A stretch of DNA of 12,286 nucleotides from a bacterium (GCA_017538365.1 JAFYIZ010000023.1:1-12286); one strand, 5' to 3'; positions 1-7,011 are shown, counted from the stretch's first letter. Notes: generated by a model from the letters alone, not told the origin. Program-made: numbers and translations.

Positions 1-80
1 ATATCCGTACTGGTTTCCCTGAATATCAGTAGTGTTTGCTCCTGCACCTGCAGAAATATCGATTTCGGCACCGTAGTTTG
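1..80. repeat. 80-bp terminal direct repeat, left copy
   Basis: Bases 1-80 are identical, base for base, to bases 12207-12286. The repeat lies inside the subtilase coding sequence, between the oxyanion-hole Asn and the catalytic Ser, and encodes part of the catalytic domain in the same reading frame at both ends. This is what an assembler leaves when it goes once round a circle, or when it stops in a shared stretch of two paralogues. Confidence 0.97.
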
Positions 81-1431
81 AATAGCTTTCCAAAGCACCT
101 GACTGACCTAATGCACTGATTGTCAGAAAATCGTTATCTTTGAGAAAACTGTTCATGTTGGTATTGCAGTGTGAGTTTCCTGCACCCCACAGAAAAATTG
201 TTCCTTTGCCGTTTCTACCGTTTTGTTTGCCGTAATCGACACCCTGGGAGCTGTTGTTGTCCGCCGGAACGTTGATGCAGTTGCCTCTGTTGTCAACATC
301 CTGTACACCCCAGCTGTTGCTGACTACCCAGGCACCGTTGTCAACAGCGTATTTCATGGCATTGTAGTTGTCGCTCGCATGTACTGACGAATATGAAGTT
401 CCGGCATCAGCAATAAGTCTTATCGGGATGATTGGACATCCCCAGCATGAAGCTGAAACACCCATGCTGTTGTTCGTTTTAGCCGCAGCAAGACCAGCAC
501 ATGCTGTTCCGTGCGGAGTGCCTTCGTGATCGTTGCCGCCTTGGGTATTGCCGCCGTAGGTAGGAACGTTCGGTGCACCGCCGAGATCGCCGAGATAGTC
601 TTTGCCGAGATCAGCCAGCACATTTAGATCGGGGTGGGTGAGATCGACGCCTGTATCTACGATAGCGATCCTGACATCCTTGCCAGCAGCGGTTTCGGTA
701 TCCCATGCTTCAGGCGCGTTGATTTGAGTCAAATGCCACTGTTTCGAGAAGTATGTGTCATTCGGGGTCGTCGACATTGGAACGAATTTCCAAAGCCAGT
801 TAGGCTGAGCCCAGCGGACGAGGTGTCTTGTGTAAAGCGCGTTGGCGATCGCGAAAGGATCTGCACCGGTCGGAATCTGTACCGTGTAAAAACCGTTTTT
901 CTCATCAACGATTTCTATGACTTTGAGTCCGAAAATCCTAAGAGTTTCTTCCTGTTCTTCCTTGCTTGTATATTTCATGAAAACAAGGTTCATGCTCCCG
1001 TCGAGAACTATCGGCGTATCTTTTGCATGATATGTGAGCACCGGCCAAACCGGAATATTATTTTTTGCAAGAATATTGCGAATCTGTATCCAGTTCTTAC
1101 GGTCGAATTCATTTAAATTTATTTTGAAAGCTCTGAAATTCTTTGCGTCAAAAGTGACATCAGAGATCAAGTCGGTGATTCGTATTCCGTTAAATTCAAG
1201 CCCGTGAAGAGAGTTCAGATTGACAGAGTGAGGAATCGCGATTTCATCATATTTCTGCAGAAGGTACTGCGGTTCTCCGTTCATGTGATAATAAAAAGTA
1301 TCGTAAAGAAAACCGTTTCTTTCGATAAGTTTGCCGAGTAACGGTTTTTCAATCTCTAATTTTTCAGCATGCAGCAGAAAAGGTGTGAAAAATGGAGCCA
1401 AAACCATAAAAATTATCAAAAATCTTTTCAT
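1..1431 (-). CDS. Secreted subtilase (S8 family), N-terminal part: signal, propeptide, catalytic Asp and His
   Basis: Partial gene of 477 codons running off the left edge. The start at 1431 follows an AGGAGG with a 5-base spacer. Residues 1-22 (MKRFLIIFMVLAPFF...) form a Sec signal peptide. Residues of about 135-225 resemble an I9/fervidolysin-like propeptide, with a conserved VRWAQPNW end. The peptidase domain then shows IVDTGVD (catalytic Asp259), PHGTACAG (catalytic His307) and WGAGNS (oxyanion Asn419), the usual order and approximate spacing for S8 serine endopeptidases. The catalytic Ser is missing because the frame leaves the window; it lies in the in-frame fragment at the right edge, reached through the shared 80-bp repeat. 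The start is 9 bases after the stop of the TolB/CsgG-like gene, so it is very likely cotranscribed. The predicted location is periplasm or outside the cell. If the ends belong to different paralogues, this is the front of only one of them. Confidence 0.93.
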   Translation of the reverse strand, partial: MKRFLIIFMVLAPFFTPFLLHAEKLEIEKPLLGKLIERNGFLYDTFYYHMNGEPQYLLQKYDEIAIPHSVNLNSLHGLEFNGIRITDLISDVTFDAKNFRAFKINLNEFDRKNWIQIRNILAKNNIPVWPVLTYHAKDTPIVLDGSMNLVFMKYTSKEEQEETLRIFGLKVIEIVDEKNGFYTVQIPTGADPFAIANALYTRHLVRWAQPNWLWKFVPMSTTPNDTYFSKQWHLTQINAPEAWDTETAAGKDVRIAIVDTGVDLTHPDLNVLADLGKDYLGDLGGAPNVPTYGGNTQGGNDHEGTPHGTACAGLAAAKTNNSMGVSASCWGCPIIPIRLIADAGTSYSSVHASDNYNAMKYAVDNGAWVVSNSWGVQDVDNRGNCINVPADNNSSQGVDYGKQNGRNGKGTIFLWGAGNSHCNTNMNSFLKDNDFLTISALGQSGALESYSNYGAEIDISAGAGANTTDIQGNQYGY

Positions 1432-1436
1432 TGGAA

Positions 1437-1443
1437 CCTCCTA
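1437..1443 (-). promoter_or_regulatory. Stop codon fused to Shine-Dalgarno (TAGGAGG) before the subtilase
   Basis: Minus-strand TAGGAGG contains the TAG stop of the TolB/CsgG-like gene and the SD of the subtilase, 5 bases before its ATG. It fixes the subtilase start and suggests translational coupling. Confidence 0.85.
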
Positions 1444-2472
1444 CCAGTTCAACGCGAATTGTAATGTTCCGTCGGCAGGATTCGCGCCGAACGAGAGGTT
1501 GTATTTTTGCTGAACTTCTTTTTCGCCTTTGAACTTGATGCTGTAAAGGACAATGCCGGTCGTAATCAGCGCGGCACCGACTCCGGCAGTGACTCCGCCG
1601 ATAATCGTAAAGGTTTTCCGTTTTTTATCCGCACGGTTTACCTGCCTGCGGAAATCGTCTTCATGAGCAGTGTCACTATCTAAATATTGCTGGTAGTAAT
1701 TGTCGCGTTTCTTTTTCCATTCGTTCATGGAGTAAAATGAAATTCCGCTGACAACTCCGGCGGCCACTCCTGCAACAAGTGTCGTTGTAGCGACTGCGAT
1801 TCTCGTTTTTCTGCCGGCATGATTGAGTTCATCTTTGAATTTCTGTTTTTCTTCAGCAGCTCTCTGCCGTTCTTCAGCTCTTTTTCTCTGTTCTTCTTCC
1901 GCTTTTATCTTTTCAGCATTCTCTTTTTCTTCAAAATTTTCTGACTTGACAGCCTGGTTTTCCTGAGTTGTCGCAGCCGCTTCAACGCTGGCGGCATGTG
2001 CCGCAGCAATCTGCTCCACTATTTTGTCGAGGGCAGAAACAAGCGATGCCTCGGAACCGTCGAAATTCTGCTTTGCTCCTACTACAGTCGCTTCTTTTGC
2101 AAGATCGATAAGTTCCGCAGTGATAACATATACTCCGCCTAAAGAATTGATCGATGTACGCAGGATCGTATCAGCGGAAAGTGCCTGCCCAAGCGGGATC
2201 TGGCAGTTTTTGTCGTTGCAGAGTTTGTATGATTCTTTTTTCATTTCGGCAATCATCACTTTTTCCTGCCGCTCTTTTGCAATAACGATGAACTTGTTCG
2301 AGGCTACGAACGCGCTTCGGATGTATTCAGTTGCATCTGACAATGTTTTTTCAGACAAAGTTCCGCTTCTGTCTTCAAATTCCATAACGGCAAGTTTCAA
2401 CTTTTCATCCTCATCGGCAAATAGTTGAGATGCAAACAAAAATAAAAGAAAAATCAGACAAATTTTTTTCAT
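1441..2472 (-). CDS. TolB/CsgG-like periplasmic-domain protein with coiled coil and two membrane segments
   Basis: A 343-residue protein of unassigned function. Residues 1-19 (ending ASQLFA) look like a Sec signal peptide. Residues 25-155 resemble the alpha/beta domain seen in TolB-N and CsgG-related proteins: LAVMEFEDRSG at the start, then CNDKNC, an LGQALSADTIL segment and YVITAELIDL. A charged Glu/Lys/Arg/Ala-rich stretch (about 175-215) should form a coiled coil. Two Gly/Ala/Val-rich hydrophobic segments follow (about 224-248 and 288-311, with GVAAGVVSG and GGVTAGVGA), separated by a charged loop. The tail ends LQFALNW. The start at 2472 has a CGGAGA SD. The gene lies 31 bases downstream of the 189-aa gene and its stop overlaps the SD of the subtilase. 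A role in envelope assembly or export of the neighbouring secreted protease is possible but not shown by the sequence. Confidence 0.8.
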   Translation of the reverse strand: MKKICLIFLLFLFASQLFADEDEKLKLAVMEFEDRSGTLSEKTLSDATEYIRSAFVASNKFIVIAKERQEKVMIAEMKKESYKLCNDKNCQIPLGQALSADTILRTSINSLGGVYVITAELIDLAKEATVVGAKQNFDGSEASLVSALDKIVEQIAAAHAASVEAAATTQENQAVKSENFEEKENAEKIKAEEEQRKRAEERQRAAEEKQKFKDELNHAGRKTRIAVATTTLVAGVAAGVVSGISFYSMNEWKKKRDNYYQQYLDSDTAHEDDFRRQVNRADKKRKTFTIIGGVTAGVGAALITTGIVLYSIKFKGEKEVQQKYNLSFGANPADGTLQFALNW

Positions 2473-2503
2473 TTTTATCTCCGTTGAAAAGGCACCTGCG
2501 GTA

Positions 2504-3073
2504 CTACCGTCTTACCGGTTTGATTTTGACTTTGCCGTCTTCGTAGTAGACATCGAAAGTAAAGTTGTTTCCGAATTTCTGACGGACATCGCCGATTTTT
2601 TTCGTGAGCATTTCGGTTACGGCGTCGAAACTGTATGCCTTATTTGTGTATTTTCTGCTCAACTCAATGAATTTGTTGGCGGTCTGGTCGATCATCGCGC
2701 TCATTGCGAATGCTTCAACGTCACGTTTTTCGACAGAATCTGCCGCTGATTTCAGATCAGACAAATCACTGCTTCCGAATCCGCCGAAGAATTTTGTTCC
2801 CGGTTTTGCCCGTCCTTCTTCGATGTCGCGGACACATCTTTCCCATTTCTGGCGGTAAGTCGTGAAGCGGTTTATAAGTTGCGTTGCCAGATTTTTTTCA
2901 ATCAGATTCTGCGATTCGGCAGCTCCTTTCATGAGAAGATTCACTTCGCGCTTCATGTTTTCCAAAGACTGAAGCGGAGCTTTTTTCTCCTGAGCCGTGA
3001 AATAGAGATTGAAATCGTGGTCTAATTTTTCTATTTTTGTGATGAGAGTCGAAACGAATTCGCCGATCTGCAT
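2504..3073 (-). CDS. Conserved helical cytosolic protein, MXAN_5187 C-terminal-like
   Basis: A 189-residue protein with no signal peptide or membrane segment, predicted mostly helical. The stretch LINRFTTYRQKWERCVRDIE (about 66-85) followed by EGRAKPG resembles, from memory, the RF-TY-W-R-IEEG signature of the MXAN_5187 C-terminal family of myxobacteria and relatives; this match has not been tested by search. A Gly-rich turn (FFGGFGSS, about 95-102) splits it from a second helical half, and the end (FTFDVYYEDGKVKIKPVRR) looks like a beta hairpin. Its ATG shares the A of the preceding lipoprotein's TAA stop (TAATG), so translation is probably coupled. It is the one clearly cytosolic structural gene among exported products, which may mean a signalling or assembly role. 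No function is assigned. Confidence 0.78.
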   Translation of the reverse strand: MQIGEFVSTLITKIEKLDHDFNLYFTAQEKKAPLQSLENMKREVNLLMKGAAESQNLIEKNLATQLINRFTTYRQKWERCVRDIEEGRAKPGTKFFGGFGSSDLSDLKSAADSVEKRDVEAFAMSAMIDQTANKFIELSRKYTNKAYSFDAVTEMLTKKIGDVRQKFGNNFTFDVYYEDGKVKIKPVRR

Positions 3074-3933
3074 TATTTCTTTTTCGGAAGGTTCAGATCT
3101 TCGATTTTGATGAGTTCAGCCTGAGTCGCAACTTTGACTGCGTTGACTTCCCACTGAAGTTTACCAGTCCAGTTGCCGTCGATGTCGCCTGCATCATAGC
3201 CGGGGATGATGATGTTTCTTTCTTCACCGGGCTGGATCGGGTAGATCTCTTCGATCTGGCGGGTGTAGATTACGAAGAAAGTCTTTTCAAAAAGGACTTT
3301 CTGTTCAGCATCGTCCATGAATTTTACGAGAACGCCGACGTAGCTGAGCGGTTTGTCGGTGTTGTTTTTAACAGTTGCATCCATCATATATTGCGCGGTA
3401 GGACCGTCGCCGACTTCACCGTTGCGGAGATTTTTGACTTCGATTTTATCTTTGTAAAGTTTCGCCGTTTCGATAAGTTCCGGATCAATGGGAATCTCGA
3501 TGGAGTCGCGTTTCTGCTCTTCGCGGATCTGGTCGATTCTTTCCTGAAGTCTTACCTGCCATTTGCCGTTGTTTTTGCTTGCATAGTAGGTGATCTTTGC
3601 TTCCGGCAGCTTGTTGAAAGCGACTTTCTGACCGGTATATTCGGTTTCCAAGATTGCTTTGTCACCCGCTTCGTTGATTTTTATCGGCTTGTTTTTAAGG
3701 AACATTGCGTTGCCGGAAATGTTCTGAGCGTCTTCCAAAAACTTTTTCTGACCGACAACTTCCTGAGATTCCTGGTCAAGCATTTCCCATGCTTTTGCGA
3801 AATTTTTCGCTTTGAGAAGTTCAACGTAGGATTCTATCGTTTTTTCTGCTTCTCCTTTCGAGCCGGCGCATGAAACTGCGAAAAAGGCAAGGAAAAGTGT
3901 AAAAATCAAAGCCGTAAACTGAAATTTTTTCAT
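3073..3933 (-). CDS. Lipoprotein with NTF2/DUF4878-like domain
   Basis: A 286-residue lipoprotein. The signal sequence MKKFQFTALIFTLFLAFFAVSC has a lipobox ending AVSC (Cys22); Ala at +2 is consistent with outer-membrane sorting. Residues of about 27-140 fit the DUF4878/NTF2-like pattern common in small envelope lipoproteins: an initial helix (AEKTIESYVELLKAKNFAKAW), a second helix, then beta strands ending NNGKWQVRLQE. Residues of about 165-275 form a predicted beta-sandwich, with KNNTDKPLSYVGVLVKF and a QPGEERNIII segment resembling FxLYD/DUF2393-type domains. The start at 3933 follows GAGG with a 7-base spacer and lies 14 bases after the XRE-type gene. Its stop overlaps the next start by one base. 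The exact ligand or partner is unknown. Confidence 0.85.
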   Translation of the reverse strand: MKKFQFTALIFTLFLAFFAVSCAGSKGEAEKTIESYVELLKAKNFAKAWEMLDQESQEVVGQKKFLEDAQNISGNAMFLKNKPIKINEAGDKAILETEYTGQKVAFNKLPEAKITYYASKNNGKWQVRLQERIDQIREEQKRDSIEIPIDPELIETAKLYKDKIEVKNLRNGEVGDGPTAQYMMDATVKNNTDKPLSYVGVLVKFMDDAEQKVLFEKTFFVIYTRQIEEIYPIQPGEERNIIIPGYDAGDIDGNWTGKLQWEVNAVKVATQAELIKIEDLNLPKKK

Positions 3934-3947
3934 TTTTTTACCTCGTT

Positions 3948-4160
3948 TTAATTATTTTCAGGAAAAACTTCATCTTTTTCATCGAAAGTGAGCCCTAATG
4001 CCTCAATGATCTTTCTTTTTGTCGAAAGACGGCAGTCGTAGCCTCTTTCTATCCTGTCGAGAGTCACGAGCGAAATTTCGGCTTCTCTGGCAAGCTCTGT
4101 TTTGCTTATAAGTCTTTGTTCCCTTATCGTTTTTAAATTGTTCGTCTTTTCTTTTTCCAT
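3948..4160 (-). CDS. Small XRE-family (Cro/CI-type HTH) transcription regulator
   Basis: A 70-residue protein made almost entirely of one HTH domain. LKTIREQRLISKTELAREAE, then ISLVTLDRIERG, matches the XRE helix 1/2/3 pattern: ELAREA is the first HTH helix and SLVTLDRIERG the recognition helix. RLSTKRKIIEALGL gives helices 4-5. No sensor or dimerisation domain is present beyond the short acidic tail. The start at 4160 follows GGGAGAG with a 6-base spacer. It is the first gene after a well-formed promoter and heads the run leading to the subtilase, so autoregulation of that operon is the simplest idea. This is inference; no operator has been demonstrated. Single-domain XRE proteins can also be antitoxins, but no toxin gene is adjacent. 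Confidence 0.88.
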   Translation of the reverse strand: MEKEKTNNLKTIREQRLISKTELAREAEISLVTLDRIERGYDCRLSTKRKIIEALGLTFDEKDEVFPENN

Positions 4161-4183
4161 AGCACTCTCCCAAAAAACGAAAA

Positions 4184-4211
4184 ATTTTAGTCCGAAAGCT
4201 GTTCAAGTCAA
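4184..4211 (-). promoter_or_regulatory. Sigma70-type promoter upstream of the XRE-led operon
   Basis: On the minus strand, a -35 TTGACT (4211-4206) and a -10 TAAAAT (4189-4184) are separated by 16 bases, giving a predicted transcript start near 4177 and a short leader. Both hexamers are one mismatch from consensus. The 133-bp gap 4161-4293 holds this promoter and the XRE SD; I see no convincing terminator after the adenosyltransferase gene there. Confidence 0.65.
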
Positions 4212-4293
4212 GAGTTTTGGAGATTTTGTTTCGGTAATTTGAGAAATTTTGCCGCTTAATAAAGTTCTATGCTGATTTTATTGGATGAACGGG

Positions 4294-4815
4294 CTATTTT
4301 TCGATGCCGGTTCTCGCTTCGACCCCTTTTGTGTAGTAGTGTTTGATCTCTTTCATTTCGGTGACGAGATCGGCGAAATCTATTATTTCCTGCGGCGCGT
4401 ACCTGCCGGTGATGACGACTTCAACATGCTCGGCGCGGTTTTTGACTGCTGTGATAAGTTCTTCTGCGGAAAAAAGGTGATAGAAAAGTGCAATGTTCGC
4501 TTCGTCCATGATGACGACGTCGTATTTTCCGCTTTTGAGAATTTCTCTCATTTCGGCAAGACCCTCACCAGCGATCTTGATGTCGTGTTCCGTCGGAGCT
4601 TTGACGATGAAGCAGTCGGCGCCGTACTGCCTGATTTCGATGTTTTTGATAAATTCCGGAACTTTGAGTTCGCTGTAGGGCATTCCTTTGACGAACTGTC
4701 CTATGAAAACTTTCTTGCCGGCCATAGCTGCTCTCAGCGCAAGTCCGAAAGAAGCGGTCGTTTTTCCTTTTCCGTTGCCGGTGTAGACCTGAACGTAACC
4801 TTTGCAGTTTTCCAT
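4294..4815 (-). CDS. cobO: Cob(I)yrinic acid a,c-diamide / corrinoid adenosyltransferase (CobA/CobO/BtuR type)
   Basis: A 173-residue cytosolic enzyme that transfers the 5'-deoxyadenosyl group of ATP to Co(I) corrinoids, in adenosylcobalamin synthesis or salvage. The family hallmark P-loop GNGKGKTT is at residues 13-20. The Walker-B-like VIMDEANIAL and the conserved GRYAP...DFADLVTEM follow in the usual order, and the C-terminus has HYYTKGVEARTGIEK, close to the family ending in (Y)xxGxxARxGIEK. The length is normal for the short form that lacks the N-terminal extension of enterobacterial BtuR. The start at 4815 follows AGGAGG with a 4-base spacer. It is last in a three-gene run with the 170-aa and TPR-like genes. 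No other corrinoid genes are in the window, so salvage versus de novo use cannot be decided. Confidence 0.95.
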   Translation of the reverse strand: MENCKGYVQVYTGNGKGKTTASFGLALRAAMAGKKVFIGQFVKGMPYSELKVPEFIKNIEIRQYGADCFIVKAPTEHDIKIAGEGLAEMREILKSGKYDVVIMDEANIALFYHLFSAEELITAVKNRAEHVEVVITGRYAPQEIIDFADLVTEMKEIKHYYTKGVEARTGIEK

Positions 4816-4819
4816 TTTT

Positions 4820-4826
4820 CCTCCTA
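4820..4826 (-). promoter_or_regulatory. Stop codon fused to Shine-Dalgarno (TAGGAGG) before cobO
   Basis: The minus-strand TAGGAGG holds the TAG stop of the 170-aa gene and the SD of cobO, 4 bases before its ATG. This fixes the cobO start. Confidence 0.85.
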
Positions 4827-5336
4827 TGAGTTTTCCTTGATTTCTTTAAGCGATTCCTTGAGAAGCGGCATAGATTTGGCAATGGTTTTTTCAATTTTTT
4901 CTATGTCGTCGTCATTTTTTATAGTGAAGGAAATTTTGAAGCTGTTGCCTTCTGCGAAATCTGGAAACGTTATCTCTCCGCCGGTTGCCGCGCAGAATTT
5001 GTTTTTTAGTTTCGTGAAAGCGGCCTGTTTTCTGCTCCAGAAGGGATAGCGCAGGTTGTAAAGCCGGTTCATAAGCTCTTCGCCTTTCGTTTTGTCGGTC
5101 ATCGAGGCGTCATCGAGAATTTTGAAAAATCCCGCCGATTCGAAGATTTCGTCAAAAGGCTTGCCTTCACGCAGCCCGATTTCACGGGTGTAACGGACAA
5201 AATTTTTGAACGAATTTGCATTGAGATCTGCTTTTTCGAGGATGCGGAGCGAAAAATCGAGGAGTTCCGGCTCTTTCTGGAGTGAACTGACGATTTTCGG
5301 ATTGATCCCGCGTTTTTCTAAAATCGAAATATTCAT
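4824..5336 (-). CDS. Hypothetical protein, 170 aa, cytosolic
   Basis: I do not recognise this family. The 170 residues carry no signal peptide or membrane segment. The N-terminal two-thirds are helical (about residues 1-105). A distinctive block follows, with YPFWSRKQAAFTKLKNKF, a Gly-Gly turn and beta-like segments around ITFPDFAEGNSFKISFTIKN, and an acidic-basic C-terminal helix. The gene begins 2 bases after the TPR-like gene's stop (TAA-TC-ATG) without a clear SD, so it probably depends on coupled translation. Its own TAG stop forms part of the cobO SD. The tight spacing marks it as real and cotranscribed, but cobalamin-related work is only guilt by association. Confidence 0.78.
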   Translation of the reverse strand: MNISILEKRGINPKIVSSLQKEPELLDFSLRILEKADLNANSFKNFVRYTREIGLREGKPFDEIFESAGFFKILDDASMTDKTKGEELMNRLYNLRYPFWSRKQAAFTKLKNKFCAATGGEITFPDFAEGNSFKISFTIKNDDDIEKIEKTIAKSMPLLKESLKEIKENS

Positions 5337-5338
5337 GA

Positions 5339-6073
5339 TTAACGTACGAAATTTTTGACACCCATGCTTTTCTGCTGGTTCTTTATCATTTTGTTCTGAA
5401 GCTTCGTGAGCCCCTTTCTGTCAAGCATCAGCTGATACCACTGCTCGCCGTATTTTTCCATTTTGAACTCTTTGTTGTTCTGGAAAGCAAGAAGATGTTC
5501 CTTGATCTTCGGGTTGTCAGGCATGATTTTCGCCGCTTTAGTCAAAGTCTCGAGAGCTTTGTCGCGGTTATCGAGTTCTTCTTCATATATGTAGGCAATT
5601 GCGGAATAAACGAAAGGATCCTTTTTGTTGAAGCGGATGAGCAGGTCGATGTTTTTGTCGATGTTTTCGGTTTTTTTGTTCTTGATGCAACCGATTATAT
5701 ACATCAGATAACCCATCATTATTCTCGGATTGGAGTTCTTCAGATATTTGTAGGCCTCGCCGAACTTTTTCTGCGAATAGAGGATGATTCCGATCTGTGT
5801 GTCAATCTGCGCCTGAACAAGAAAAGCGTATTTGTTGTAACGGTAACCTTCTTTCAAAGTTTCTATCGCTCTGTCAAAGTGCTGTTTCTGTATCTCGATG
5901 TTCGCACCTGCGAAAACCAGCTGAAGTTTTTTCGAGAAAAATCTCTGAAAAAATATGAAAGCAGCGAGAAAAGTGAAGATTCCGAGAAAAATGCCGAGCC
6001 CGACATTTACCAAAAAACCGATAACAAGTCCTGCGACAATGCCGATACCGAGTGAAATAAGTAGACTGAACAT
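5339..6073 (-). CDS. Membrane-anchored TPR-like protein
   Basis: A 244-residue protein. Residues 1-43 are almost wholly hydrophobic and Gly-rich (GIGIVAGLVIGFLVNVGLGI), long enough for a two-helix hairpin. A basic stretch (FFSKKLQ) marks the cytosolic side. The rest is helical with tetratricopeptide-like pairs: HFDRAIETLKEGYRYNKYAF, KFGEAYKYLKNS, and the clearest repeat DPFVYSAIAYIYEEELDNRD plus KALETLTKAAKIMPDNPKIK (about residues 150-190). The basic C-terminus is not a typical repeat. It probably acts as a scaffold for protein contacts at the inner face of the membrane; the partner is unknown. The start at 6073 follows AAAGGAG. It is first in the run with the 170-aa gene and cobO. Confidence 0.85.
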   Translation of the reverse strand: MFSLLISLGIGIVAGLVIGFLVNVGLGIFLGIFTFLAAFIFFQRFFSKKLQLVFAGANIEIQKQHFDRAIETLKEGYRYNKYAFLVQAQIDTQIGIILYSQKKFGEAYKYLKNSNPRIMMGYLMYIIGCIKNKKTENIDKNIDLLIRFNKKDPFVYSAIAYIYEEELDNRDKALETLTKAAKIMPDNPKIKEHLLAFQNNKEFKMEKYGEQWYQLMLDRKGLTKLQNKMIKNQQKSMGVKNFVR

Positions 6074-6100
6074 AAAATACTCCTTTAAAAAAACCGCGTA

Positions 6101-6128
6101 AATCTAACGATACAAGAGTTTATTTCAA
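6101..6128 (-). promoter_or_regulatory. Possible promoter for the TPR-170aa-cobO run
   Basis: On the minus strand, TTGAAA (6128-6123) and TAGATT (6106-6101) are separated by 16 bases, about 30 bases before the start at 6073. The -10 element matches only four of six consensus bases, so this is a moderate candidate. Confidence 0.4.
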
Positions 6129-6154
6129 GAAAAATCAGGCGAATTTTCGGGAAA

Positions 6155-6169
6155 ATCTGAAAATCAGAT
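6155..6169 (-). terminator. Weak hairpin after the Cys-rich lipoprotein gene
   Basis: On the minus strand, ATCTGA-TTT-TCAGAT lies 8 bases after the TAA stop at 6178 and is followed by TTTTCCC. The stem is short, GC-poor and lacks a long T tract, so it is only a weak intrinsic terminator candidate. Confidence 0.3.
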
Positions 6170-6177
6170 CAGATCGA

Positions 6178-6954
6178 TTAGTAGCAGTAACCCTGAACAC
6201 AAGGCATACCGGAGCAGCATTCGCTTACGCCTTCAACACACTGCTGACCTGCCGGAACACACTGTGCAGCGTTGATTACTACACCTGCGGAGCATCCGCT
6301 TGTCGAGGTGTTTGCTTTGCAGATGTATTCACCCGATTTGCAAGCGTAGCATTTTGCCGGAGGATTGGTTGCACCGGAGTTAAGTGTCGGACAATTGTCT
6401 GTTGTTGTCGAGCAAACTGCATCTATACATTTTGAATCTTCCGGAGAATAAACCTGATTCTGCGGGCAAAGACCGCATGTCGTAGCTGTTGCGTTTGCAC
6501 CGGTAGCGCATTTAAGACCGGTAAGACCTTTTTCTGCATAGCAGCATCCTGCCGGGCAGTTTGCTTCCGAGCATGCCTGAGTCGAAGCGAGAACGCTCAA
6601 GCAGCGAGCAAGTTTAGTATTGCATTTTGTTCCTGCCGTTGTGCAGTCAGCATCAGATGTGCAGCCTTTTACACATTTTCCGCCGGTAACGCAGATCATG
6701 CAGGCACCGCATTCAGTGTCGGTAGCACACTGTTTGCCGAGATTGTCGTTTGCACATTCGTCAGTTGTCGGCTCCGTAGCAGTGTCTTCATCTGTTTCAG
6801 GAGCGGTATCCGTCGGTTCAGCTGTGTCTTCATCATTGACATCGGAATCTTCTGCTGCCGGTTCTGTGTCGGGTTTGACCACGAGCGGATCATCACCGCA
6901 TGCGACAAACATGAAAAGTACAGCAAGTAATAATGCGAAAGACATTTTCTTCAT
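6178..6954 (-). CDS. Cys-rich lipoprotein with acidic linker and C-terminal knottin-like motif
   Basis: A 258-residue protein. The start at 6954 is preferred over an in-frame ATG 36 bases upstream because GGAGG sits 6 bases before it and MKKMSFALLLAVLFMFVAC is a proper lipoprotein signal (Cys19, FVAC). Residues 20-62 are a low-complexity Asp/Glu/Thr/Pro linker (EDTAEPTDTAPETDEDTATE). About 195 residues with 30 cysteines follow, including KCVKGCTSDADC and NCPAGCCY segments typical of disulfide-rich extracellular repeats. The last six cysteines (232, 239, 246, 247, 252, 257) have the order C-x6-C-x6-CC-x4-C-x4-C, the inhibitor-cystine-knot layout. Gly at +2 suggests outer-membrane sorting, so the Cys-rich part is likely displayed in the periplasm or on the surface. 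Its function is unknown. It is divergent from the collagen-like pair and probably has its own promoter. Confidence 0.9.
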   Translation of the reverse strand: MKKMSFALLLAVLFMFVACGDDPLVVKPDTEPAAEDSDVNDEDTAEPTDTAPETDEDTATEPTTDECANDNLGKQCATDTECGACMICVTGGKCVKGCTSDADCTTAGTKCNTKLARCLSVLASTQACSEANCPAGCCYAEKGLTGLKCATGANATATTCGLCPQNQVYSPEDSKCIDAVCSTTTDNCPTLNSGATNPPAKCYACKSGEYICKANTSTSGCSAGVVINAAQCVPAGQQCVEGVSECCSGMPCVQGYCY

Positions 6955-6960
6955 CTCAAA

Positions 6961-6965
6961 CCTCC
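6961..6965 (-). promoter_or_regulatory. Ribosome binding site that fixes the Cys-rich lipoprotein start
   Basis: GGAGG on the minus strand is 6 bases before the ATG at 6954. The alternative upstream ATG at 6990 has no SD and would place a non-signal-like leader before the signal peptide. Confidence 0.85.
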
Positions 6966-7011
6966 AAAAAAATATAGAATTAAATGTCAAATCAACTCAA
7001 ACGCGGAGAGT

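Noticed and set aside
634-1116. Plus-strand open frame of 160 codons inside the subtilase
   Set aside because: It overlaps the propeptide and catalytic Asp region of the subtilase on the opposite strand and shows no independent coding features.
4285-5049. Plus-strand open frame of 254 codons opposite cobO and the 170-aa gene
   Set aside because: It covers a gene with clear adenosyltransferase motifs on the other strand, is rich in Phe/Val/Asp as antisense frames of Lys/Glu-rich genes are, and has no recognisable SD or domain.
5495-6055. Plus-strand open frame of 186 codons opposite the TPR-like gene
   Set aside because: Antisense frame with Phe/Val/Arg bias, fully inside a well-supported minus-strand gene with a good SD.
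6971-7000. Minus-strand TTGAGT-N18-TATATT as promoter of the Cys-rich lipoprotein
   Set aside because: Its transcript would begin near 6964, inside the GGAGG SD, leaving no usable leader. The TTGAAA-N16-TAGAAT promoter upstream (7012-7039) fits better.
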